Shown here in pieces: positions 48,706-58,236 of a stretch of DNA of 64,000 nt. The number at the start of each line of letters is the position of its first letter. The first letter of the stretch is position 1. The notes under the pieces are model-generated. The model made no database searches. It was not told the DNA's origin and saw only the letters and a program-made list of their open reading frames with translations. This DNA is from Microbacterium foliorum (GTDB taxonomy: Bacteria > Actinomycetota > Actinomycetes > Actinomycetales > Microbacteriaceae), in contig NZ_CP041040.1 of assembly GCF_006385575.1 (NCBI RefSeq), forward strand, positions 2,170,001-2,234,000. Direction: 5' to 3'. A program made the translations under genes and the position numbers.

Positions 48706-49782
48706 ATGGCACACGACGACGACTCGCAGGCTCTTGACAGGGCCTACCAGCCCTCTCCAGGGCTGGGTGTCGCAGTCAGCGATCCCGTGCAGAACCCGGG
48801 GCTGCCGCCGCACCGCGCGCGGATGACCGACAAGGACCCGCGCGCTGAGAAGGCTGCGGAGCGCACGGTCTACACGCTGTTCTATCTCTCGCTGGCAGGA
48901 AGCATCTGGGCGGTCGCCGCCTACATGCTCTTCCCGATCGAGAGCGGCGCGCTCATCGACATCCGTCAGAACAACCTCTTCATCGGTCTGGGAATCGCGC
49001 TGGCGCTGCTCTCGATCGGCATCGGCGCGATCCACTGGTCCAAGGCGCTGATGAGCGACAAGGAGCACATCGAGCACCGCCACCCCACCCGGGGCAAGGA
49101 CTCGACGCGAGAGGCCGTCGTCGAAGCGTTCGCCACCGCGAACGAGGAGTCCGGCTTCGGACGACGCACGATGATCCGGAACTCGCTGTTCGCGGCGATC
49201 GTGGCCTCGATCATCCCCGGAGTCACGCTCTTCCGTGGTCTCGCCCCGCACAGCACTCCCGACGACCCCACCGCGGGCGACCCGGTGACGCTGCTGAAGC
49301 ACACCATGTGGGAGAAAGGTCAGCGCCTCGTGCGCGACCCCGACGGCACGCCGATCCGCGCAGCGGATGTCACCCTCGGATCCGCATTCCACGTGATCCC
49401 CGAGGACCTCGCCGAGCTCAGCCACCACGACGGCTACCTCGAGGAGAAGGCGAAGGCCATCGTTCTGATGATGCGCCTCCGCCCCGAGCAGCTCACCGAG
49501 GCCGAAGACCGCAAGGACTGGTCGTACGACGGCATCGTCGCGTACTCGAAGGTCTGCACGCACGTCGGGTGCCCCGTGGCGCTCTACGAGCAGCAAACCC
49601 ACCACCTCCTCTGCCCCTGTCACCAGTCGCAGTTCGACGTCACGGATCACGCCAAGGTCATCTTCGGACCGGCCGCACGTCCGCTGCCGCAGCTGCCCAT
49701 CACCGTCGACGACGAGGGCTACCTCGTCGCACGCAGTGACTTCACCGAGCCCGTCGGCCCGAGCTTCTGGGAGCGCCATTGA
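48706..49782 (+). CDS. qcrA: Ubiquinol/menaquinol-cytochrome c reductase Rieske subunit
   Basis: A 358-residue Rieske protein of the actinobacterial type: three membrane segments in the N-terminal part (about 60-85, 95-113, 160-185) and a C-terminal [2Fe-2S] domain. The iron ligands are Cys284 and His286 (CTH) and Cys303 and His306 (CPCH); Cys289 and Cys305 can form the stabilising disulfide. GAGGAG precedes the ATG. Its stop overlaps the TTG start of qcrB. Confidence 0.96.
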   Translation: MAHDDDSQALDRAYQPSPGLGVAVSDPVQNPGLPPHRARMTDKDPRAEKAAERTVYTLFYLSLAGSIWAVAAYMLFPIESGALIDIRQNNLFIGLGIALALLSIGIGAIHWSKALMSDKEHIEHRHPTRGKDSTREAVVEAFATANEESGFGRRTMIRNSLFAAIVASIIPGVTLFRGLAPHSTPDDPTAGDPVTLLKHTMWEKGQRLVRDPDGTPIRAADVTLGSAFHVIPEDLAELSHHDGYLEEKAKAIVLMMRLRPEQLTEAEDRKDWSYDGIVAYSKVCTHVGCPVALYEQQTHHLLCPCHQSQFDVTDHAKVIFGPAARPLPQLPITVDDEGYLVARSDFTEPVGPSFWERH

Positions 49783-51593
49783 GCACCGCAACGCTGTCCA
49801 AAGAGGACAAGGACAACAAGGCGCCTCTCGGCGGTCGATTCGTCGGCGCCGCGTCGAACTACATCGATGAGCGCACCAGCATCTCCGGCTTCGTCAAGGA
49901 GCTCGGTCGCAAGATCTTCCCCGACCACTGGTCGTTCATGCTGGGCGAGATCGCGCTGTGGAGCTTCGTGGTCGTGTTCCTCTCGGGAACCTTCCTGACC
50001 TTCTTCTTCGACGCCTCGATGGTCGAGACGCACTACACGGGCGCATACGCACCGATGCGCGGAATCGCGATGTCGGCGGCTCTCGAGTCGTCCCTGCACA
50101 TCTCGTTCGATCTCCGCGGTGGCCTTCTGGTGCGCCAGATCCACCACTGGGCCGCACTGGTCTTCGTCGCCGGAATCGGCGTGCACATGCTGCGCGTCTT
50201 CTTCACAGGTGCGTTCCGCAAGCCTCGCGAGCTCAACTGGGTGATCGGCTTCGTGCTGTTCGTCCTCGCGATGGCAGAGGGCTTCACCGGCTACTCGCTC
50301 CCCGACGACCTCCTCTCGGGCAACGGCCTGCGCATCATCGACGGAATGATCAAGGGCATCCCGCTGATCGGCACATGGACGTCGTTCCTTCTCTTCGGTG
50401 GCGAGTTCCCCGGCACCGCCATCGTCGGCCGCCTCTACACTCTGCACATCCTGCTGCTTCCGCTGCTGGTGATCGGCCTCATCGCCGTGCACCTGATGCT
50501 GATGATCGTCAACAAGCACACGCAGTTCGCCGGCCCCGGCCGCACGAACGACAACGTCGTCGGCTACCCGATGATGCCCGTGTACATGTCGAAGATGGGT
50601 GGCTACCTGTTCATCGTGTTCGGCACGATCGTGCTGATCGCGACGTTCTTCCAGATCAACCCGATCTGGAACTACGGCCCGTACGACCCCTCCCCCGTCT
50701 CGGCCGGTACCCAGCCTGACTGGTACATCGGCTTCGCGGACGGTGCACTGCGTCTGGCGCCGTCGAACCTCGACGTGGTCTTCCTCGATCACACCTGGTC
50801 GTTCGGAATCCTGCTGCCGCTGGTGGTTCTCGGTCTGTTCATCGTGCTCGTCGCGATCTACCCGTTCATCGAGGCCTGGGTCACGGGAGACAAGCGCGAG
50901 CACCACATCGCTCAGCGCCCTCGCAACGCAGCGACCCGCACCGCCATCGGCGTCGCCGGCGTCATCTTCTACGCCGTCCTGTGGGCTGCAGCATCGTCCG
51001 ACCTCATCGCGACGCACTTCATGCTCACGATGGAGGGCGTGATCCACGCGCTTCAGGCACTGCTGTTCGTCGGACCGGTTCTCGGGTACTTCATCGCGAA
51101 GCGGATCGCGCTCGCTCTGCAGAAGAAGGACCGGGAGATCGTGCTTCACGGCTTCGAGTCCGGCCGTATCGTCCGCCTTCCCGGCGGTGAGTTCATCGAG
51201 GTCCACCAGCCGGTCGACAAGTACGACCGCTGGAAGCTCATCGATGTCGACGGCTACGAGCCGCTGGTCGTGCGCCCCAATGCGAAGGGACGCATCTCGT
51301 GGACCGAGAACCTGCGCTCCTCCATCTCGCGCTGGTTCTTCGAGGACCGTCTCGCTCCCCTCACTCAGGCCGAGATCGAGGCTGCGGATGCGCACCAGCA
51401 TCACGTCACCGCACAGAACGACGAGACCGAAGCGGCCGAGATCCAGGGCGCTCACGAGCGCGCCGGCGTCCCCGATGCTCCTCTCACCGCCAGCGAGACC
51501 CACGTCGATGAGACCGCGAACACTCCCAGCACGGTCATCTCGACCGAGCCGGTGAAGAAGCCTCGCAAGAAGAAGTCTGAGGACGGCGAGTAA
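49779..51593 (+). CDS. qcrB: Cytochrome b subunit of the bcc complex
   Basis: A 604-residue cytochrome b, longer than mitochondrial types because of an acidic, Ala-rich cytoplasmic C-terminus ending in a basic KKPRKKKSED. Heme His pairs are on helices with HISFDLRGGLLVRQIHHW and GVHMLRVFF and near AVHLMLMIVNKH. It oxidises menaquinol. The start is TTG at 49779, inside TTGA overlapping the qcrA stop, so its translation depends on qcrA. Confidence 0.95.
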   Translation: MSTATLSKEDKDNKAPLGGRFVGAASNYIDERTSISGFVKELGRKIFPDHWSFMLGEIALWSFVVVFLSGTFLTFFFDASMVETHYTGAYAPMRGIAMSAALESSLHISFDLRGGLLVRQIHHWAALVFVAGIGVHMLRVFFTGAFRKPRELNWVIGFVLFVLAMAEGFTGYSLPDDLLSGNGLRIIDGMIKGIPLIGTWTSFLLFGGEFPGTAIVGRLYTLHILLLPLLVIGLIAVHLMLMIVNKHTQFAGPGRTNDNVVGYPMMPVYMSKMGGYLFIVFGTIVLIATFFQINPIWNYGPYDPSPVSAGTQPDWYIGFADGALRLAPSNLDVVFLDHTWSFGILLPLVVLGLFIVLVAIYPFIEAWVTGDKREHHIAQRPRNAATRTAIGVAGVIFYAVLWAAASSDLIATHFMLTMEGVIHALQALLFVGPVLGYFIAKRIALALQKKDREIVLHGFESGRIVRLPGGEFIEVHQPVDKYDRWKLIDVDGYEPLVVRPNAKGRISWTENLRSSISRWFFEDRLAPLTQAEIEAADAHQHHVTAQNDETEAAEIQGAHERAGVPDAPLTASETHVDETANTPSTVISTEPVKKPRKKKSEDGE

Positions 51594-51606
51594 TATCTCC
51601 CATCCC

Positions 51607-51647
51607 GCGAAAGGGCCCTGTTCGATTCTCGGACAGGGCCCTTTCGC
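51607..51647 (+). terminator. Terminator of ctaE-qcrCAB
   Basis: A perfect 15-base stem (51607-51621 with 51633-51647) and an 11-base loop, 13 bases after the qcrB stop. TTTC ends the stem. Confidence 0.82.
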
Positions 51648-51686
51648 ATTCGGGAGCCATCCATGTGCGCGTGGCAGGATCGTGAC

Positions 51687-52100
51687 ATGAGCTCAGCAGT
51701 CCAACTCATCCGTTCCGCCGACCTCGCCGCCGCACCATACGCGTATGCAGCGACAGCCCCAGCCGGGTCTCGGCTCATCTTCTTCGCCGGGGCCTGCCCG
51801 CTCGAAGACGACGGCAGCACGACAGCCCCTGGTGACTACTCCGCACAGGCCGCACGCTGCGTCGAGACGCTCGACATCGCCCTGCGTGCCAGTGGTGCCA
51901 CGCGGTCAGACATCATCAACACACGCGTCCTCGTGGCGTCCTCGTCCCAGGACGACCTGGTGGCCGCCTGGGACGTCGTCCACGCGGCCTTCGGTGACCA
52001 CGATGTGCCGAGCACCCTGATGGGAGTCACCGTGCTCGGGTACGACCATCAGCTGGTGGAGATCGAAGCGGTCGCGGCCGTCACGGAGGATGCGCGATGA
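51687..52100 (+). CDS. RidA/YjgF-family protein
   Basis: A 137-residue RidA-like protein: PYAYAATAPAGSRLIFFAGACPL, QAARCVETLDIALRASGAT, NTRVLV and STLMGVTVLGYDHQLVEIEAVA follow the family's order. True RidA hydrolyses reactive enamines/imines using a conserved Arg near the end; here that position reads DHQLVEIEAVA, so the Arg is not evident and the enzyme activity is uncertain. ATG 51687 gives MSSAVQLI. It overlaps the GNAT gene by 4 bases. Confidence 0.82.
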   Translation: MSSAVQLIRSADLAAAPYAYAATAPAGSRLIFFAGACPLEDDGSTTAPGDYSAQAARCVETLDIALRASGATRSDIINTRVLVASSSQDDLVAAWDVVHAAFGDHDVPSTLMGVTVLGYDHQLVEIEAVAAVTEDAR

Positions 52101-52600
52101 GCGAACTCATCCGACCGGCAGTCGCCGAAGACGCGGAGGTGCTGCATGCCATCGAGACACAGGCCGACGCCCTCCTGATCAGCAGCCTGGGTGCGCCGGA
52201 ATGGCCACCCGCAGGCGACGGAGGTGCGCGACTCGCAGCTGCGGGGTTCGTCCTCGTGCTCGAAGATCCCAGCAGCTCCTCCCCCGTCGGCTTCGTGCAC
52301 GTGCTCGACGCGGACGGCCATGCGCACCTGGAGCAGCTCTCCGTGCTTCCGTCTTCCACACGTCAGGGCTTCGGGCGCCGACTCGTCGGCGCCGCCCTCG
52401 ATGCGGCACGCGAGCGTGGCTACACTCGCATGACCCTGCGGACGTACGCAGAGATCCCCTGGAACGGTCCGTTCTACTCGTCGTGCGGCTTCCTCGAGAG
52501 CATCCCTGAGACGCCGTTCCAGCGCGGCCTGGTCGACACCGAGACCTCTCTCGGGCTCGACCGATACGGCCGTCGGGTGCAGATGACCGTCGAGCTCTGA
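52097..52600 (+). CDS. GNAT-family N-acetyltransferase
   Basis: A 167-residue acetyltransferase. IRPAVAEDAEVLHAIE starts the fold; LEQLSVLPSSTRQGFGRRLVGAALDAARERGY contains the acetyl-CoA loop (R-x-x-G-x-G/R pattern, here RQGFGRRL); FYSSCGF is the C-terminal motif. The substrate is unknown. It overlaps the RidA-like gene by 4 bases and is followed by an 85-base gap before the rhodanese gene. Confidence 0.87.
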   Translation: MSELIRPAVAEDAEVLHAIETQADALLISSLGAPEWPPAGDGGARLAAAGFVLVLEDPSSSSPVGFVHVLDADGHAHLEQLSVLPSSTRQGFGRRLVGAALDAARERGYTRMTLRTYAEIPWNGPFYSSCGFLESIPETPFQRGLVDTETSLGLDRYGRRVQMTVEL

Positions 52601-52685
52601 CTCGCGCATCGAGATTGGCGGGATCAGACCTGTCGTCGTCGGGAAGACGACGGCGGATGCACCCACGCGTCCCTAGGCTGAGGGC

Positions 52686-53105
52686 ATGATCGATCGCGCT
52701 GAGTACTATGCCGCCAAACTCGCCTACGAGACCGATGCGAGCGATGTGTACGCCGCGCTCCAGGCCGGAGACAGCGTCGTCATCATCGATGTCCGCTCCG
52801 ACGAGGCATGGGCGCAGGGACGCGTCGCCGGGGCCACGCACATGCACTACAGCGAGATCGCGAGTCGCGCGCCGGCTGAGATACCGGCAGGCTCCGCGGT
52901 GGTGGTCTACTGCTGGAGCCCAGGGTGCAATGCCGGCGCGAAAGGCGCTCTCGAGTTCGCGAAGCTCGGATACGCGGTTCGGGAGATGATCGGCGGTTTC
53001 GAGTACTGGGTCAGGGAGGGCTATCCCGTGGAAGATGCCGACGGCGTGCACCGACGCCCTGTCGACCCGCTGACCGGCATCGCCCGCATCCGCTCGCGGG
53101 CGTAA
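52686..53105 (+). CDS. Rhodanese-like sulfurtransferase
   Basis: A single-domain rhodanese of 139 residues. VVIIDVRSDEAWAQGRVAGATHM is the conserved entry motif and VVVYCWSPGCNAG carries the likely catalytic Cys76, with Cys81 close by. The active loop of six residues suits sulfur rather than phosphate chemistry. The tail VEDADGVHRRPVDP is common in stand-alone versions. Substrate unknown. Confidence 0.88.
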   Translation: MIDRAEYYAAKLAYETDASDVYAALQAGDSVVIIDVRSDEAWAQGRVAGATHMHYSEIASRAPAEIPAGSAVVVYCWSPGCNAGAKGALEFAKLGYAVREMIGGFEYWVREGYPVEDADGVHRRPVDPLTGIARIRSRA

Positions 53106-53116
53106 CCGCTACATGC

Positions 53117-53151
53117 AGAAAGCCCCTGGGACCGGGTCCCAGGGGCTTTCT
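53117..53151. terminator. Strong bidirectional terminator
   Basis: A perfect 16-base stem (53117-53132 with 53136-53151), three-base loop, between the convergent rhodanese and ctaF genes. AAA/TTT lies within the stem ends. Confidence 0.85.
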
Positions 53152-53160
53152 CACTGTATG

Positions 53161-53595
53161 TCAGCGGGCGAAGTTGCCGCGGTAGTACTCGTAGACCCAG
53201 CCGATGATCGCGACCACGAAGATCGCAAGACCGATCGGGAGCAGGAACTGTCCGACGGCGAGGCCCACCACGAAGATGCCGGCGGATCCCGCCAGCACGA
53301 TCGGCCACCAGGACCACGGGCTGAACTCGCCGAGTTCGGGGTCACCGTCATCGATGTCACTCGTCAGGATGTCCTCGGGCAGCTCACCGTTCTGAGCCTT
53401 GTGGGTGCGGTCGAGGTAGAACGCGATCATCGCGCCCATGAACGCCGCGAAGAACAGCGCAACGGTTCCGACCCATTCGATCCGCATGGCGAAGTTGTCC
53501 GACGGCGTGGCAAGGATGTGCCAGCCGGTGTAGACGACTCCGACCAGGGCGAAGAAGGCGGTCAGGACCCACCAGAGGATGACGTTGTCGCGCAT
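53161..53595 (-). CDS. ctaF: Actinobacterial cytochrome c oxidase subunit IV
   Basis: A 144-residue membrane protein with about four membrane segments (near 5-25, 40-60, 97-115, 118-136), typical of the small fourth subunit found in actinobacterial aa3 oxidases. An acidic loop (LTSDIDDGDPELGEFSPWSWWP) separates the two pairs. It follows ctaD by 3 bases, the last gene of ctaC-ctaD-ctaF. Confidence 0.92.
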   Translation of the reverse strand: MRDNVILWWVLTAFFALVGVVYTGWHILATPSDNFAMRIEWVGTVALFFAAFMGAMIAFYLDRTHKAQNGELPEDILTSDIDDGDPELGEFSPWSWWPIVLAGSAGIFVVGLAVGQFLLPIGLAIFVVAIIGWVYEYYRGNFAR

Positions 53596-53598
53596 GGC

Positions 53599-55332
53599 TC
53601 AGTGGCCCTCTCGCTCGCCGGGTGCGGCATGTGTGAACTCCGCCGCCTCCGGGTGGTTCAGGTCGAATGCAGGACGCTCGCTGCGGATGCGCGGGATCGA
53701 CGTGAAGTTGTGGCGCGGCGGCGGGCAGGAGGTCGCCCACTCGAGCGAAGCTCCGTAGCCCCACGGGTCGTTGACCGTGACCTTGGGTGCCTTGCGAGCC
53801 GTGATCCAGACGTTCAGGAAGAACGGCAGCATGGACGCACCGAGGATGATCGCACCGATCGTCGAGACCTGGTTCTGCCAGGTCCAGCCGTCAGCCGCCG
53901 AGTAGTCGGCGTAGCGACGCACCATGCCGTCGACACCCAGCCAGTGCTGGATGAGGAAGGTCATGTGGAAGCCGATGAACAGCATCCAGAAGTGCACGTA
54001 GCCGAGACGCTCGTTGAGCATGCGTCCTGTCCACTTCGGCCACCAGAAGTAGAAGCCTGCGAACATCGCGAAGACCACGGTGCCGAAGACGACGTAGTGG
54101 AAGTGTGCCACGACGAAGTACGAGTCCGACAGCGCGAAGTCGAGCGGCGGAGCCGCGAGGATCACACCGGTCAGACCTCCGAACACGAAGGAGACCAGGA
54201 AGCCGAGTGCGAACACCATCGGCGTCTCGAACGTCACGGACCCACGCCAGAGCGTGCCGATCCAGTTGAAGATCTTCACACCCGTCGGCACCGCGATGAG
54301 CATCGTCATCAGCGCGAAGAACGGCAGCAGCACCGAGCCGGTCACGTACATGTGGTGAGCCCACACGGCGACGGACAGTGCGGCGATCGCGATCGTCGCG
54401 TAGACGAGGGTCTTGTATCCGAAGATCGGCTTGCGGCTGAAGACCGGGAAGATCTCGGACACGATGCCGAAGAACGGCAGGGCGATGATGTACACCTCGG
54501 GGTGACCGAAGAACCAGAAGAGGTGCTGCCAGAGCAGGACACCGCCGTTGGCCGGGTCATAGATGTGAGCGCCGAGCACGCGGTCGGCGCCGGCGGCGAA
54601 GATCGCCGCTGCGAGCACCGGGAAGGCCATCAGGATGAGGAGGCTCGTGATGAGCGTGTTCCACGAGAAGATCGGCATGCGCCACATCGTCATACCCGGG
54701 GCACGCATCGTGATCACCGTGGTGATGAAGTTCACTGCGCCGAGGATGGTGCCGAAGCCCGAGATTCCGAGACCCAGCATCCAGAGGTTTCCACCGGCAC
54801 CCGGCGAGAACGACGCACTGGCGAGCGGCTGATAGGCGAACCAGCCGAACGAGGCCGCACCCTGAGGGGTGAGGAAGCCGGCGACCGCGATCGTGGATCC
54901 GAAGAGGAACAGCCAGAACGCGAACGCGTTGAGACGCGGGAACGCCACGTCCGGTGCGCCGAGCTGGAGCGGCAGGATCGCATTCGCGAACCCGGCGAAG
55001 AGCGGCGTCGCGAACATGAGGAGCATGATCGTGCCGTGCATCGTGAAGAGCTGGTTGTACTGCTCCTTGGTCGGGATGATCTGCATCCCGGGAGCGAACA
55101 GCTCTGCGCGGATGACGAGGGCCATCACGCCACCGAGGAGGAAGAACAGCACCGAGGCGATGAGGTACATGTACCCGATCGTCTTGTGGTCGGTGGAGGT
55201 GATCCACTTGACGACGATGTTGCCCTTCTGCTCGACGCGCGACGTGCTCATGAGAGCGGCCTGGCGCGCGGGCAGAGTGGTGGGTCGAGAGCGAGGGGCC
55301 TCGTCGGTGCGGGGGGCTTCAGTGGTCGACAT
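53599..55332 (-). CDS. ctaD: Cytochrome c oxidase subunit I
   Basis: A 577-residue oxidase subunit with 12 expected membrane helices and the heme a, heme a3 and CuB sites. [11 protein letters not shown] holds the low-spin heme His; [14 protein letters not shown] holds the CuB His crosslinked to Tyr; AHHMYVTG has the CuB His pair; [10 protein letters not shown] carries the heme ligands. It lies 3 bases after ctaC and 3 before ctaF. Confidence 0.97.
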   Translation of the reverse strand: MSTTEAPRTDEAPRSRPTTLPARQAALMSTSRVEQKGNIVVKWITSTDHKTIGYMYLIASVLFFLLGGVMALVIRAELFAPGMQIIPTKEQYNQLFTMHGTIMLLMFATPLFAGFANAILPLQLGAPDVAFPRLNAFAFWLFLFGSTIAVAGFLTPQGAASFGWFAYQPLASASFSPGAGGNLWMLGLGISGFGTILGAVNFITTVITMRAPGMTMWRMPIFSWNTLITSLLILMAFPVLAAAIFAAGADRVLGAHIYDPANGGVLLWQHLFWFFGHPEVYIIALPFFGIVSEIFPVFSRKPIFGYKTLVYATIAIAALSVAVWAHHMYVTGSVLLPFFALMTMLIAVPTGVKIFNWIGTLWRGSVTFETPMVFALGFLVSFVFGGLTGVILAAPPLDFALSDSYFVVAHFHYVVFGTVVFAMFAGFYFWWPKWTGRMLNERLGYVHFWMLFIGFHMTFLIQHWLGVDGMVRRYADYSAADGWTWQNQVSTIGAIILGASMLPFFLNVWITARKAPKVTVNDPWGYGASLEWATSCPPPRHNFTSIPRIRSERPAFDLNHPEAAEFTHAAPGEREGH

Positions 55333-55335
55333 GGC

Positions 55336-56235
55336 TTACTCCTCTCCTTCCTCGGAGGTCGGGGCGGTTGTCCCGGGGTAGTTCGACAGACGGTCGTAGG
55401 CGTCCGTGATGTCTCCGGTGTTGCCTTCCTCCTCGAGCGACTGGAGGTAGGCGTCGTACTCGTCCTGCTCGACGACCTTGACGTTGAAGAGCATCATCGA
55501 GTGGTACTCGCCACACAGCTCGGCGCACTTGCCGGCGTACTCGCCGACACGCGTCGGGATGAAGGACCAGGAGTTGTCCTTCCCGATGTACATGTCCTTC
55601 TTGTAGAGGAAGTCGATGATCCAGAAGGAGTGGATGACGTCGCGGGACTGGAGGTTGATCGTGACCTTCTGGTCGACCGGCAGCACCAGAGTCGGAAGCT
55701 GCGCCTGGTCGATGTTGCCCTCTGCATCGGGCTGAGCCTGGATTCCCATGGTCCAGACGGCGTCGGAGTTGTCCTCCTCGTCGCCGTCGTACTGGAAGTC
55801 CCACGCCCACTGCTTGGCGATCGCCGTGATCTCGACGTCGGGCTCTTCCCACTTCGCCTCGATCGCCGACTGGTCACGAGCCGTGAAGAAGAACATGCCC
55901 AGCACGAGTATCAGCGGCACGACCGTGTAGAAGATCTCGATCGGCATGTTGTAACGCATCTGCACCGGCAGACCCGTCTGGCCCTTGCGACGACGGTAGG
56001 CGATCGCGGCCCAGGCCATCAGGCCCCAGGTGATCACGCCGACAGCGAGGAGGACGATCCAGGAGTTGACCCAGAGCGAGGACACGCGCTCGGTCTGGTT
56101 GGTGGCCGCAGGCTCACCCTCCACGAAGCCCGGGAGGTAACCGTTCAGCTCAGTGGCAGTACATCCCGCCAGGGCCACGGCTGCCGCTACTCCCAGGGGG
56201 AGAGCGGCCCAACGAAGGCGGCGTTTCGAGGGCAC
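55336..56235 (-). CDS. ctaC: Cytochrome c oxidase subunit II
   Basis: A 299-residue lipoprotein-like subunit: signal with lipobox ALAGC, two membrane segments (about 56-78 and 103-125), then a cupredoxin domain with the CuA site CAELCGEYHSMM and the first His in VIHSFWI. GTG 56235 is chosen: AAAGG lies upstream, and the earlier open frame lacks a ribosome site. It is the first gene of ctaC-ctaD-ctaF and follows erpA by 96 bases. Confidence 0.94.
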   Translation of the reverse strand: MPSKRRLRWAALPLGVAAAVALAGCTATELNGYLPGFVEGEPAATNQTERVSSLWVNSWIVLLAVGVITWGLMAWAAIAYRRRKGQTGLPVQMRYNMPIEIFYTVVPLILVLGMFFFTARDQSAIEAKWEEPDVEITAIAKQWAWDFQYDGDEEDNSDAVWTMGIQAQPDAEGNIDQAQLPTLVLPVDQKVTINLQSRDVIHSFWIIDFLYKKDMYIGKDNSWSFIPTRVGEYAGKCAELCGEYHSMMLFNVKVVEQDEYDAYLQSLEEEGNTGDITDAYDRLSNYPGTTAPTSEEGEE

Positions 56236-56299
56236 GATGCACCTTTCAGATTGCGGACAGGGCACACCCAAGTCTAGGGCAACCTCACACCTGATTCAT

Positions 56300-56318
56300 G
56301 CCAACCACGCAGGTTGGC
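56300..56318 (-). terminator. Short hairpin between erpA and ctaC
   Basis: GCCAACC and GGTTGGC form a 7-base stem with a five-base loop, 13 bases past the erpA stop. There is no T-run, so termination is uncertain. Confidence 0.45.
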
Positions 56319-56331
56319 GAGAGGGTCCGGA

Positions 56332-56697
56332 TCAGTGGAAGCTGTCTCCACAGGCGCAGCTGCCCGCGGCGTTGGGGTTGTCGATCGTGAAGCCCTGCTC
56401 GGAGATCGTGTCCTTGAAGTCGATCGATGCGCCGTCGAGATACGGGACGCTCATGTTGTCGATGATGACCTCGACGCCGTCGAAGTCGACGGTCTCGTCG
56501 CCCTCGAGGAATCGCTCGTCGAAGTACAGCTGGTAGATCAGGCCGGAGCATCCTCCGGGCTGGACGGCGACGCGCAGACGCAGGTCGTCACGGCCCTCCT
56601 GCTCGAGGAGGTTCTTGACCTTGATGGCCGCGGCGTCTGTCAGCTTCACGCCGTGCGCCTGGGTGGTCTCTGCGGAAGTCAGTGTGGTGTCGCTCAT
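56332..56697 (-). CDS. erpA: Iron-sulfur cluster insertion protein ErpA (A-type carrier)
   Basis: A 121-residue A-type carrier. The three conserved cysteines are present: Cys50 in GGCSGL and Cys114 and Cys116 in SCACG. It passes Fe-S clusters to target proteins, and may serve the Rieske protein of the adjacent respiratory cluster; that link is inferred. ATG 56697 has GAAGGAG six bases upstream. Confidence 0.93.
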   Translation of the reverse strand: MSDTTLTSAETTQAHGVKLTDAAAIKVKNLLEQEGRDDLRLRVAVQPGGCSGLIYQLYFDERFLEGDETVDFDGVEVIIDNMSVPYLDGASIDFKDTISEQGFTIDNPNAAGSCACGDSFH

Positions 56698-56768
56698 GTC
56701 GCTCCTTCGGACGGGCCGTGCTCGCACGGCTGGTAACTCGATTTTACCCTCAGCCTCGACGATCGGGC

Positions 56769-58190
56769 TCAGATGATGATGTCGTTCATCCGCGAGAGCA
56801 GCAGCGCCTCCGTCGCCACCGCGTGGCGGAACGTGTCGAGGTGCAGTGATTCGTTGGGGCTGTGTGCCCGCGAGTGCGGGTCCTCGACGCCGGTCACGAG
56901 GATCTGCGCATCGGGGAACTCGCGCACGAGATCGGCGATGAACGGGATCGAACCGCCGACACCGAGGTCGACGGGCGGCACTCCGTAGCCGTCCCGCATG
57001 GCATCGCGGGTGAGCGCGACGGCCCAGCCGCTGGTGTCGACGAGGAAGCCGTTGCCGAGATCGACGTCGGAGAAGGTCAACTCTGCGCCGTACGGCGCGT
57101 TCGCGCGCAGGTGCGCCTCGAGGGCGGCGTACGCCTCCTCACCGGTCTGGCCGGGCGCGACCCGCGCGCTCACGACGACCGTCACCTCCGGGAGGAGGGT
57201 GTTCGACGCCGCAGCGACACTGGTCGCGTCGATGCCGATGACGGTCACCGACGGCTTGTTCCAGATCCGGCCGAGGATGCTGCCGCCGCCGATCGGCGAC
57301 GTGCCGGGCAGGAGGCCTGCTTCATCTCGAAGCGTCTCCTCGCTGTATTCGGGCGTGGGCGCCTCTCGCTCGGTCATCCCGTCGACCGCGACGGAGCCGT
57401 CTTCGTTCCAGAGCGTCGAGAGCATCTTGACCGTGGCCATCATCGCGTCGGGGACGGCGCCGCCGAACATCCCCGAGTGCGACGCGTGATCGAGCGTGCG
57501 CACGCGCACGGTGAATCGTGCGTTGCCGCGCAGCGAGACCGTGAGACCAGGTGTCACCGAATCCCAGTTCCCCGAGTCCGCGACCACGATGGCATCGGCA
57601 CGGAGTGCCTCCTTGTTGTCCGAGAGGAACTGCGCGAAGGAACGGGAGCCGTACTCCTCCTCACCCTCGATGAACATCGCGATGCCCAGTTCGAGGTCGT
57701 CACCGACGACCTCGGCTACGGCACGGATCGAGGCGATATGGGCCATGATCCCCGCCTTGTCGTCGGCAGCGCCCCGACCGTACAGACGTCCGTCGCGCAC
57801 GGTGGGCTCGAACGGCGGCGTCTCCCATAGAGCGTCGTCACCCGGAGGCTGCACATCGTGGTGTGCGTAGAGCAGAATGGTCGGCTTGCCGTTGCGCGCC
57901 GCGCGTGTCGCGAGCACCGCCGGTTGCCCGTGCTCGTCGGTGCCCGGGATCGCGGCACGGAGAACGCGCACATCGTCGAACACCCCGGTGGCCGTGGCGA
58001 GTGCGGCGACGGCCTCGGAGCTGCGCTCGAGCTGCGTCTGGTCGAACGCGGGCCACGCCATGCCGGGGATGCGGACGAGCGCACCCAGGTCGCTCAGCGC
58101 CGCCGGCAACCCCGTCGACACCGCCTCCAGGACGGCCGGTTCGCGTTCGCTGGACAGATTCTGTTCGCCGGGCTGGGCAGGAGATGTCAT
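56769..58190 (-). CDS. M20-family dipeptidase
   Basis: A 473-residue zinc peptidase. Metal ligands: His in YAHHDVQPPGD, Asp in GRGAADDKAG, the EGEEEYGS pair (catalytic Glu and ligand), Asp in VADSGNWD and His near the end (DPHSRAHSPNE). It belongs to the CNDP-like branch that cuts dipeptides. ATG 58190 lies only 7 bases from a TAAGAT -10 element, so the mRNA may be leaderless. It is divergent from the DUF3043 gene. Confidence 0.9.
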   Translation of the reverse strand: MTSPAQPGEQNLSSEREPAVLEAVSTGLPAALSDLGALVRIPGMAWPAFDQTQLERSSEAVAALATATGVFDDVRVLRAAIPGTDEHGQPAVLATRAARNGKPTILLYAHHDVQPPGDDALWETPPFEPTVRDGRLYGRGAADDKAGIMAHIASIRAVAEVVGDDLELGIAMFIEGEEEYGSRSFAQFLSDNKEALRADAIVVADSGNWDSVTPGLTVSLRGNARFTVRVRTLDHASHSGMFGGAVPDAMMATVKMLSTLWNEDGSVAVDGMTEREAPTPEYSEETLRDEAGLLPGTSPIGGGSILGRIWNKPSVTVIGIDATSVAAASNTLLPEVTVVVSARVAPGQTGEEAYAALEAHLRANAPYGAELTFSDVDLGNGFLVDTSGWAVALTRDAMRDGYGVPPVDLGVGGSIPFIADLVREFPDAQILVTGVEDPHSRAHSPNESLHLDTFRHAVATEALLLSRMNDIII

Positions 58191-58197
58191 GCGAGTA

Positions 58198-58203
58198 ATC
58201 TTA
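58198..58203 (-). promoter_or_regulatory. -10 element of M20 dipeptidase gene
   Basis: TAAGAT (minus strand) with 7 bases to the ATG. It suggests a leaderless transcript. Confidence 0.4.
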
Positions 58204-58236
58204 AGGTGATCCGCCTTCACTGAACCGAGGAACCTC

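Noticed and set aside
53113..56277. A very long open frame on the plus strand opposite ctaF-ctaD-ctaC
   Set aside because: It mirrors the codon pattern of the oxidase genes, is rich in Arg/Asp/Glu/His without any domain, and has no ribosome site. High GC makes such antisense frames common.
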